NCBI GenBank assembly: GCA_900762005.1
Contig: CAAFEV010000194.1
Location: 1 to 7,223, forward strand
DNA length: 7,223 nucleotides
DNA from: an uncultured Oscillospiraceae bacterium
GTDB lineage: Bacteria; Bacillota; Clostridia; Oscillospirales; Oscillospiraceae
Direction of reading: 5' to 3'
Shown in pieces: positions 1 to 5,826 of the stretch. The notes under the pieces were generated by a model, which was not told where the DNA came from, did no database searches, and saw nothing but the letters and a program-made list of their open reading frames with translations. Every line of letters begins with the position of its first letter. Position 1 is the first letter of the stretch. The position numbers were made by a program, and so were the translations under genes.

Positions 1-2
1 AT

Positions 3-431
3 TACTACGCAGATGGCACAAAATTCACGCTAACCCCCGGCGAAAACGGCATAACCGAAGCCGATATCGCCATGTTGCATGAATCAGACGACACCGAATT
101 CAACGCCCAACGCCGTGAAAACTATCACGCTCCTGTCCACTACCAAGCCTACACTGACGGTGATAGCAACAATGCGGACGACCGCAATGACTATCTCGCT
201 GATACCAGTGCTGACCCCGAAAAATCCCTTATCGAGGCGCTTATCAGAGCCGAACACAGCACCGCATTCAAATAAATCTGGGACGAGTTGCTCCCACAAC
301 AGCGTGATCTCATACAGAAAAAACTGCAAGGTCGTTCCAACGTGGACATCGCCGCCGAGGAAGGCGTGACTGAAGCGGCCATCCGCAACCGACTCGCTAA
401 GATTCAAAAGAAATTCGAAAAACTCCGCTGA
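3..431 (+). pseudogene. Sigma-70 region-4-like HTH protein, 5'-partial, interrupted by in-frame TAA
   Basis: The reading frame is open from the left edge (codon 1 at position 3), is stopped by TAA at 273-275, and continues in the same frame to TGA at 429-431. The part before the stop carries TPGENGITEADIAMLHESDD and an acidic Asp/Asn-rich middle. The part after it reads IWDELLPQQRDLIQ, then a C-terminal helix-turn-helix-like stretch (NVDIAAEEGVTEAAIRNRL) and a basic tail, resembling sigma-70 region 4. From memory, small proteins with both halves joined are common at the head of clostridial prophage and integrative-element replication modules, where they are presumed transcription regulators. 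The stop separates the HTH from the rest, so the encoded product would lack its DNA-binding part. TAA is one substitution from AAA (Lys). A restart at TTG 288 is conceivable but has no clear RBS. The family is clear; the exact regulatory role is inferred. Confidence 0.72.
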
Positions 432-468
432 CAGGGGTTCGAATCAGGCTTCTTTTTCGCTTATGGAC

Positions 469-492
469 AGAGGGTGCGCCAAAGCGACCTCT
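469..492 (+). promoter_or_regulatory. Stem-loop directly upstream of the RBS of the 71-aa gene
   Basis: AGAGG at 469-473 pairs with CCTCT at 488-492. A G-A mismatch, a T-G wobble and two more G/C pairs lie inside, with a loop of about six bases (GCCAAA). The hairpin abuts GGAAGGAGG at 493-501. No T-run follows, so it is not a Rho-independent terminator. It could affect translation of the downstream gene or mRNA stability. The structure is visible in the sequence; any function is inferred. Confidence 0.3.
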
Positions 493-501
493 GGAAGGAG
501 G
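493..501 (+). promoter_or_regulatory. Strong ribosome binding site for the 71-aa gene
   Basis: GGAAGGAGG ends nine bases before the ATG at 511. This decides the start: the upstream in-frame ATG at 463 has no such sequence and lies inside or just before the hairpin. Confidence 0.7.
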
Positions 502-510
502 CGGAAGCCA

Positions 511-726
511 ATGAATCTGAAGCACAAGGTCAATATTTGCGTGACCCGTCCGGATGGCGGCAAGACGGCGGTCTTGAAGGGCGGTTCACGCACATTCCGA
601 AGCAGGCTGCTCAGTCTGCTGTTCGGTGAAAAGGTCGGCGTTATCGTTGTAACGCCCGGCGAAACGGTAGAAACCGTTGAAATCAAAGAAGTTCAAGGGG
701 GTGAACATGATGGGCAAGATGAGTGA
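511..726 (+). CDS. Small protein of unknown function (71 aa)
   Basis: This is a 71-residue ORF starting MNLKHKVNICVTRPDGGKT, with a basic patch in the middle (FRSRLLSLLFGEK), a hydrophobic strand (VGVIVVTPGETVETVEI) and an acidic, Gly-rich tail. The start at 511 is chosen for the GGAAGGAGG sequence nine bases upstream. An in-frame ATG at 463 would add 16 residues but has no RBS. The strand-rich pattern suggests a small beta fold. I see no catalytic motif, signal peptide or membrane segment. Similar small proteins sit at this position, between the sigma-like gene and DUF2800, in related clostridial elements as I recall them, and none has a function I know. Its 3' end overlaps the next gene by 20 nt, suggesting coupled translation. 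It has no visible lesion, unlike several neighbours. Confidence 0.75.
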   Translation: MNLKHKVNICVTRPDGGKTAVLKGGSRTFRSRLLSLLFGEKVGVIVVTPGETVETVEIKEVQGGEHDGQDE

Positions 727-1039
727 ACTCGATTTATGTGTCAGCGAACTGCGAAGTGTTGCGCAATCCCTTACCACGGTTGCGGACAGCCTTGCGACTC
801 TGTTTAGCGGCAATCAGGCTGGATCGTCGGCAAAGGGCAAAACAGAGCCGTTCGAGCCGAAGACCAAGACACTAACGCTGGAACAAGTCCGAGCCGTACT
901 TGCAGAGAAATCTCGCAATGGTCATACCGCCAAGGTTCGGGAACTGCTCGAAAAGCATGGAGCGTCGAAACTGTCGGAAATCGACCCCGCCAAGTACGCC
1001 GCCCTGCTTGCGGATGCTGAGGTGTTGGGTGATGGGTAA
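707..1039 (+). CDS. Conserved element protein of unknown function (110 aa; relatives often mislabelled rrp5)
   Basis: This is a 110-residue ORF. AAGGGGG at 695-701 precedes two adjacent in-frame ATGs at 707 and 710, either of which could start it; the ATG at 677 has no RBS. The N-terminal 35 residues (SELDLCVSELRSVAQSLTTV) look like an amphipathic helix, possibly a short coiled coil. A Lys/Glu/Pro linker follows. The C-terminal domain runs from LTLEQVRAVLAEKSRNGHTA to the end and contains KVRELLEKHGASKLSEIDP. That domain resembles small helical modules found in several phage recombination-associated proteins, but I cannot assign a family. Relatives are sometimes labelled 'rRNA biogenesis protein rrp5' in databases, which is implausible for a bacterial element. 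The position directly before the DUF2800 nuclease, overlapping it by 8 nt, suggests a role in recombination or replication, but this is only context. Confidence 0.78.
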   Translation: MMGKMSELDLCVSELRSVAQSLTTVADSLATLFSGNQAGSSAKGKTEPFEPKTKTLTLEQVRAVLAEKSRNGHTAKVRELLEKHGASKLSEIDPAKYAALLADAEVLGDG

Positions 1040-2192
1040 ACACGCACTGCTCTCAGCATCATCAAGTCATAGATGGTTGAACTGCCCTCCGTCTGCACGA
1101 CTCTGCGAGCAGTATGAGGATAGAGGCAGCAGTTACGCCGCCGAAGGCACGGAGGCTCATACGCTCGGTGAGTATAAGCTGAAAACCACACTCGGCATCC
1201 GCGCCAAAGACCCAACAGCACATCTCGCCTATTACAGCGAAGAGATGGAAGAGTGCGCGGTCGGTTACGCCGCCTACATCATGGAACTGCTGGAAACAGC
1301 GAAGCAGTCCTGCGCCGATCCTGTTGTGCTCATAGAACAGCGGCTTGACTTTTCCAAGTATGTCGAGGGCGGTTTCGGCACCGGTGACGCTGTCATCATC
1401 GCCGACGGCACGCTCCATGTAATTGACTACAAGCACGGGCAAGGGGTACTTGTTGAAGCTGAAGACAATCCGCAGATGAAACTGTACGCTCTGGGCGCCT
1501 TGGAACTGTACGATGACATCTATGACATCGACCAAGTCAGCATGACGGTATATCAGCCAAGGCGCAACAACATCAGCACCCACACGGTATCCAAAGAATC
1601 CCTCTATCAATGGGCGGAGGAAGTGCTAAAGCCCGCCGCCGAACTCGCCCATTCCGGTGAGGGAGAATTCAGGTGCGGCGACTGGTGTCAATTCTGCAAG
1701 GCAAAGAACGACTGCCGCAAACGGGCGGAGCATAACCTCGAACTCGCCAAATATGATTTCAAAATGCCGCCGCTTCTGGAGGACGACGAAATCGAAAGCA
1801 TTCTCGGCAGGATTGACGAACTCATCTCTTGGGCTTCCGACATCAAAGATTACGCTTTCCAAGTAGCACTCAGCGGCAAGCAATGGAGCGGATGGAAATT
1901 GGTCGAAGGACGCTCTAACCGCAGATACACGAACGAGGAAGCGGTGGCCGCCACCGTCAGCGCGGCGGGATACGACCCATACGAACGCAAGATTATGGGC
2001 ATAACCGCGATGGAAAAGGCTCTCGGCAAAGCCAAATTCGCCGAACTGCTCGGCAATCTGGTCGAGAAGCCGCAAGGCAAACCCGCGCTTGTGCCGGAGA
2101 GCGATAAACGTCTACCAGCCCGGCTCGGGTCGGCAATCCATACGGCAAAACAAGATTTTATCGATTACAAGGAGGAAAATTTCAATGGCTAA
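1032..2192 (+). CDS. DUF2800 family RecB/Cas4-like PD-(D/E)XK nuclease
   Basis: This intact 386-residue protein begins MGKHALLSASSSHRWLNCPP. Translation overlaps the preceding stop by 8 nt, so the start at 1032 is likely coupled. The nuclease core is visible: GTGDAVI with Asp119, then the (D/E)XK element at Asp132-Tyr133-Lys134 (IDYKHGQG), followed by QMKLYALGA, which fits RecB motif QxxxY-like positions. Cys219, Cys222 and Cys228 form C-x2-C-x5-C, and Cys18 lies near the N-terminus in the WLNCPPS motif. This is the arrangement that holds a 4Fe-4S cluster in Cas4 and AddB nucleases; a further Cys215 is next to it. The family is known as DUF2800. The exonuclease activity and Fe-S cluster are inferred from motifs. 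Being followed by an SSB-like DUF2815 gene with an 8-nt overlap suggests a two-component recombination pair. No lesion is seen. Confidence 0.9.
   Translation: MGKHALLSASSSHRWLNCPPSARLCEQYEDRGSSYAAEGTEAHTLGEYKLKTTLGIRAKDPTAHLAYYSEEMEECAVGYAAYIMELLETAKQSCADPVVLIEQRLDFSKYVEGGFGTGDAVIIADGTLHVIDYKHGQGVLVEAEDNPQMKLYALGALELYDDIYDIDQVSMTVYQPRRNNISTHTVSKESLYQWAEEVLKPAAELAHSGEGEFRCGDWCQFCKAKNDCRKRAEHNLELAKYDFKMPPLLEDDEIESILGRIDELISWASDIKDYAFQVALSGKQWSGWKLVEGRSNRRYTNEEAVAATVSAAGYDPYERKIMGITAMEKALGKAKFAELLGNLVEKPQGKPALVPESDKRLPARLGSAIHTAKQDFIDYKEENFNG
2169..2175 (+). promoter_or_regulatory. Ribosome binding site of the DUF2815 gene
   Basis: AAGGAGG lies inside the last codons of the DUF2800 gene, nine bases before the ATG at 2185. 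It identifies the real start of the DUF2815 protein over upstream in-frame ATGs such as the one at 2089. Confidence 0.75.
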
Positions 2193-2768
2193 CACGACAA
2201 ACAAAGCAAACATACAGGCTAATCCCATGAAGGTTATCACGGGTCCGGACACCCGTTGGTCTTACGCAAACGTCTGGGAAGCGAAGTCCATCAACGGCGG
2301 CGTGCCGAAGTTCTCGGTTTCGCTCATCATCCCGAAATCCGACACCAAGACCATCGCCAGAATCAAAGCGGCGATTGAAGCAGCTTACCGTGAAGGCGAA
2401 GCGAAGCTGAAAGGCAACGGAAAGACCGTGCCGCCTCTCGCCGCGATCAAAACCCCGCTACGCGAGGAGATACAGAACGTCCCGACGACGAAGCCTACGC
2501 CGGTAGTTACTTCATCAACGCCAACAGCGCAACCGCACCGGGTATCGTTGACGCCGACCGTCAGGAAATCCTGAACCGCTCGGAGGTATACAGCGGCGTA
2601 TATGGCAGAGCGAGCGTGAATTTCTACGCTTTCAACTCGAACGGTAATAAGGGCATCGCTTGCGGACTGAATAACCTTCAAAAAATCCGTGACGGCGAGC
2701 CTCTCGGCGGCAAGTCACGTGCCGAGGACGATTTTGCCACATACGACGACGAGGACTTCCTCGGTTAA
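2185..2768 (+). pseudogene. DUF2815 (Enc34-type) ssDNA-binding protein, frameshifted
   Basis: The protein starts MANTTNKANIQANPMKVITG and contains WSYANVWEAKSINGGVPKFS, typical of the DUF2815 family. That family includes the OB-fold ssDNA-binding protein of phage Enc34. After KTPLR (about 2463) the frame is lost: reading on gives an unrelated Thr/Pro-rich tail that stops at 2574. Shifting by one base at 2465/2466 restores a family-like sequence beginning DGDTERPDDEAYAGSYFINA and ending with an acidic tail, DDFATYDDEDFLG, at 2768. One base has therefore been lost there. The repaired product would be 194 aa, the normal family length, and the acidic C-terminal tail is a usual feature of phage SSBs, where it contacts partner proteins. 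The start overlaps the DUF2800 stop (ATGGCTAA) by 8 nt. The family is clear. Whether the frameshift is biological or a sequencing error cannot be told from the sequence. Confidence 0.85.
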
Positions 2769-2783
2769 CAGCAAAGCAGCGGA

Positions 2784-2832
2784 ACACCAGTGTTGCGGGC
2801 GGCGGGTTAACTACCGCCTGTCACACTGGTGT
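2784..2832 (+). repeat. Nested inverted repeat upstream of the polymerase gene
   Basis: ACACCAGTGT (2784-2793) and ACACTGGTGT (2823-2832) are perfect reverse complements, 10 bp each. Inside them GGCGG (2801-2805) pairs with CCGCC (2814-2818) around the AT-rich loop GTTAACTA. Each 10-mer is itself nearly palindromic (ACAC-NN-GTGT). No T-run follows the right arm, so a Rho-independent terminator is unlikely. It occupies most of the 84-nt gap between the SSB and polymerase genes. It could be a paired operator, an origin-associated binding site, or an mRNA structure upstream of the polymerase RBS. The repeat is seen directly; the role is not known. Confidence 0.6.
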
Positions 2833-2843
2833 GATTGCGTTAT

Positions 2844-2847
2844 GGAG
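2844..2847 (+). promoter_or_regulatory. Ribosome binding site of the polymerase gene
   Basis: GGAG lies five bases before the ATG at 2853 and supports that start over the in-frame TTG at 2835. It is weaker than the RBSs of the 71-aa and DUF2815 genes. Confidence 0.5.
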
Positions 2848-2852
2848 TGCTT

Positions 2853-3053
2853 ATGAAGACGATCAGTATTGATATAGAAACCTACTCGTCGGTCGACCTT
2901 GCAAAGTCGGGCGTTTACCGTTATGTCGAAGCACCTGACTTTGAAATCCTGCTCTTTGGATATTCCGTAGACAGCAGCGAAGTTCATGTTGTTTCTCTCG
3001 CCGAAGGCAAACGCATTCCCAACGATATAGTCGATGCCCTGGACGGACGATAA
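2853..3053 (+). pseudogene. Phage family-A DNA polymerase, N-terminal fragment (frameshifted)
   Basis: The 66-aa fragment begins MKTISIDIETYSSVDLAKSG and carries the Exo I motif of a DnaQ-like 3'-5' proofreading exonuclease (Asp7 and Glu9 in SIDIETYSS). It is the N-terminus of the family-A DNA polymerase typical of these elements. The frame runs into TAA at 3051-3053. Removing one G from the GG at 3041-3042 changes the end from ALDGR-stop to ALTDDNVQKWEFNANFERV, continuing directly into the downstream frame, so a one-base insertion is the evident cause. Exo II and Exo III are found after the shift, in the next ORF. The start is set by GGAG five bases upstream. The truncated product has no complete active site and should be inactive unless the shift is a sequencing error. 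Confidence 0.82.
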
Positions 3054-5826
3054 TGTGCAAAAATGGGAGTTCAACGCAAACTTTGAGCGGGTTTGCCTGT
3101 CGCGCTATCTATCGAATATGGGCATCAGCCTTGACCCTTTCGCCGACAATTATCACTCTGCCGAAGTCCTCGGTAAAGCACGATACCTGAATCCCGAAGC
3201 ATGGCGATGTTCTATGGTCTGGTCGGCCTACATGGGTTTGCCGCTTTCCCTCGAAGGTTCGGGAGCGGTTTTGGGCTTAGAGAAGCAGAAACTGTCCGAG
3301 GGCAAAGACCTCATCCGCTATTTCTGCTCGCCTTGTAAACCCACCTCCGTCAATGGTCGGCGAATACGAAATCTACCCGAACACGCTTCCGAGAAATGGG
3401 AAACGTTCAAGGCGTACAACCGCCGCGATGTTGAAGCGGAACTATCTATCCAAGAGCGGCTTGCTAAGTTTCCCGTTCCCGACAATGTTTGGAGCGAGTA
3501 CGCCCACGACCAAGAAATCAACGACTGCGGCGTGGCTTTGGATATGACGCTCGTTAGGAACGCTATTAAAGCGGATACTCGTTCTCGCGGCGAACTAACC
3601 CGGCTTATGAAGGAACTGACCAATCTCGACAATCCAGACTCCCTGCAGCAGATGAAGGGTTGGCTTTCAGCTAACGGTATGGAAACGAACAGCCTCGATA
3701 AAAAGGCGGTTGCGGAATTGCTCAAGGATGCGCCGGAGCCGCTCGGGAGAGTGCTGTCTCTCCATCAACAGTTGGCGAAATCCTCGGTCAAGAAGTATCA
3801 GGCGATGGAGAATGCTGTCTACTCCACCCACAGCCACACGCCGGAAGAACCCCGGCTCCGTGTGGTTATACCGTTATCCCGCGAAGTGTCGCCCGACGAG
3901 TACGCCGCCATCTCACGACTGGTGGCGGAGGTCATCGGTATGGACTTTTTCGACGACAGCACCTACGAGCCGGAACGCCTGATGTATTGGCCGTCCACAC
4001 CGTCAGACGGCGAATATATCTTCAAGGAAATCGACGGCGACATCCTCGACCCGGATATATACCTTACCAAATTGTCCGACTGGCGCGATTGTTCGCTCTG
4101 GCCAACATCAAGCCGCCAGTCCGAGATAATCCAACGCAGCATCCGACAACAGCAAGACTCGCTCGCCAAAGAAGGTGTGGTCGGCGCATTCTGCCGTGCT
4201 TATCCGATAGAGGATGTGATCGCGTCATTCCTGCCCGATATATACGAACCTTCGGCGATGAGCGGTCGCTATGACTATATCCCTGCCGACAGTTCAGCGG
4301 GCGTGGTGTTATATGACGGCAAGTGGTCGTATTCCCACCACGCCACAGACTCCGCTTGCGGCAGACTGCTGAACGCTTTTGATCTCGTCCGCGTCCACAA
4401 GTTCACCGACCTTGACGAGAAAGCAGGCTTTAAGGCGATGAGCGAACTTGCCGTAAACGATGAAAAGGTGAAGCTGCTCCTTGCCGAGGAACGCATCGCC
4501 AAGGCTGAAAATGATTTTGATGAGTCCGCCGATTGGAAATCACAGCTTCAGCGCGAAAAAAGCGGTTCCCTCTCCAATACCCTCGGCAATCTACTGCTTA
4601 TCCTGAACAATGACGACACTCTAACGGGTATCCGACATAATCGCCTTGCCGGGCAGATATGCGGCGAGGATTTGCCGTGGGAGCGGCCGCATAAACCGTG
4701 GCGGGACGCCGATACGGCACAGCTTGTGGCCTATATCGAAAAACGCTACGGCACGTTCTCGGCGCGAAACTATGAACTCGCTCTAACTAAAGTCGCCGAC
4801 GACCGCGCCTATCACCCGATACGGGAATATCTTGACGGCTTGCCCGAATGGGACAGGATTCCCCGAATCGACGCGCTGCTCATCGACTACCTCGGTGCCG
4901 AGGATTCGCCCTATACCAGAGCCGTCACCCGAAAAACGCTGGTGGCGGCGGTGGCGCGTATCATCAGCCCCGGCACCAAGCATGATTCTATTCTTGTTCT
5001 CAACGGCAAACAGGGTATCGGCAAGTCCACGCTGTTTTCACGACTGGGTCGCGAGTGGTACTCCGACAGCCTCTCCATATCGGATATGAAGGACAAAACC
5101 GCGCCGGAGAAGCTGCAGGGCTATTGGATACTGGAGCTTGGAGAACTGGCAGGCATCAAGAAAATGGACGTGGAGACGGTTAAGTCCTTCATAGCCCGCA
5201 CCGACGATAAGTATCGCCCCTCATACGGCCGTGCGGTGGAAAGCCACCCGCGCCAGTGTATTATCGTCGTCACGACCAACTCAGACGGCGGCTTTTTGCG
5301 GGACATTACGGGCAACCGCCGGTTCTGGCCTGTCTGGGTATCCGGTGAGAGCAAATGCCGCGCTTGGGAACTCACGGACATAGACCAGATTTGGGCGGAA
5401 GCCCATGTTAAATACGCCGAGGGCGAGGAATTGTTCCTGACAGGCGATGTTGCAACGGCCGCTTATGCCGAACAGCGCAACGCAATGGAGAACGACGACC
5501 GAGAAGGTCTGGTTTTGGAATACCTTGAAACTCTGCTGCCTGAAAACTGGGACACTATGGACATCTACCGCAGGATGGAATATATCCGCTCTCCCGATGA
5601 TCCCACACGGGCACAGGGAAAAGTGCGAAGAAATCAAGTCTGCGTAATGGAGATATGGTGCGAGTGCTTCGGCAAGTCGCGTGAGTCCATCAAAAAAGCG
5701 GATTCCTATGAGGTTCAAGGTATCCTGAACCGAATCGGCGGCTGGTCGCTGTTCGACGGCAACAAGACGGGCAAGAAATCGCTGCCGATTTACGGCGTTC
5801 AGCGAGTGTTCGTTCGGACGGAATGA
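3034..5826 (+). CDS. Chimeric ORF: polymerase exonuclease domain fused in frame to VapE-like primase/SF3 helicase
   Basis: The ORF is 930 aa. Residues 1-262 are the continuation of the frameshifted family-A polymerase: Exo II (FNANFERV, Asn14) and Exo III (YNRRDVEAE, Asp132), then the linker ending KKYQAMENAV. The whole polymerase catalytic domain that should follow is missing. From residue 263 (about 3820) the sequence becomes a VapE-type protein: YSTHSHTPEEPRLR, with an STH resembling AEP primase motif II, DDSTYEPERLMYWPS, then an SF3-type ATPase with Walker A GKQGIGKST (Lys664), Walker B YWILELGEL (about 697-705), and FLRDITGNRRFWPV near the sensor/arginine region. The VapE N-terminus, roughly 130 residues with primase motif I, is absent. 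The ATG at 3034 has no RBS and lies within the polymerase frame. An in-frame ATG at 3805, almost at the junction, could serve as a restart. Helicase motifs look intact; function as a replicative protein is doubtful. A large deletion between adjacent genes is the likely origin. Confidence 0.82.
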   Translation: MPWTDDNVQKWEFNANFERVCLSRYLSNMGISLDPFADNYHSAEVLGKARYLNPEAWRCSMVWSAYMGLPLSLEGSGAVLGLEKQKLSEGKDLIRYFCSPCKPTSVNGRRIRNLPEHASEKWETFKAYNRRDVEAELSIQERLAKFPVPDNVWSEYAHDQEINDCGVALDMTLVRNAIKADTRSRGELTRLMKELTNLDNPDSLQQMKGWLSANGMETNSLDKKAVAELLKDAPEPLGRVLSLHQQLAKSSVKKYQAMENAVYSTHSHTPEEPRLRVVIPLSREVSPDEYAAISRLVAEVIGMDFFDDSTYEPERLMYWPSTPSDGEYIFKEIDGDILDPDIYLTKLSDWRDCSLWPTSSRQSEIIQRSIRQQQDSLAKEGVVGAFCRAYPIEDVIASFLPDIYEPSAMSGRYDYIPADSSAGVVLYDGKWSYSHHATDSACGRLLNAFDLVRVHKFTDLDEKAGFKAMSELAVNDEKVKLLLAEERIAKAENDFDESADWKSQLQREKSGSLSNTLGNLLLILNNDDTLTGIRHNRLAGQICGEDLPWERPHKPWRDADTAQLVAYIEKRYGTFSARNYELALTKVADDRAYHPIREYLDGLPEWDRIPRIDALLIDYLGAEDSPYTRAVTRKTLVAAVARIISPGTKHDSILVLNGKQGIGKSTLFSRLGREWYSDSLSISDMKDKTAPEKLQGYWILELGELAGIKKMDVETVKSFIARTDDKYRPSYGRAVESHPRQCIIVVTTNSDGGFLRDITGNRRFWPVWVSGESKCRAWELTDIDQIWAEAHVKYAEGEELFLTGDVATAAYAEQRNAMENDDREGLVLEYLETLLPENWDTMDIYRRMEYIRSPDDPTRAQGKVRRNQVCVMEIWCECFGKSRESIKKADSYEVQGILNRIGGWSLFDGNKTGKKSLPIYGVQRVFVRTE

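Noticed and set aside
273..275. TAA reassigned as a sense codon
   Set aside because: TAA is the natural terminator of other genes in the window (for example at 1037-1039 and 2190-2192), so reassignment does not fit.
84..407. Long minus-strand ORFs opposite real genes, such as 84-407, 1062-1610 and 5281-6012
   Set aside because: They mirror genes on the + strand, have no recognisable domains or good RBSs, and arise from the codon bias of the opposite strand.
436..445. GGTTCGAATC, resembling a tRNA T-loop or att-site core
   Set aside because: The bases around it do not form a five-pair T-stem (a mismatch comes after the first pair), and the upstream DNA is coding sequence, so no tRNA or tRNA-end fragment is supported.
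2466..2574. Thr/Pro-rich C-terminal tail of the unshifted DUF2815 frame as a real domain
   Set aside because: Family sequence clearly continues in the other frame up to 2768, so the tail is an out-of-frame product.
3034..3060. Programmed ribosomal frameshift in the polymerase gene
   Set aside because: No slippery heptamer or obvious downstream structure is seen at 3041, and the downstream ORF has lost its polymerase domain, so decay or sequence error is simpler.
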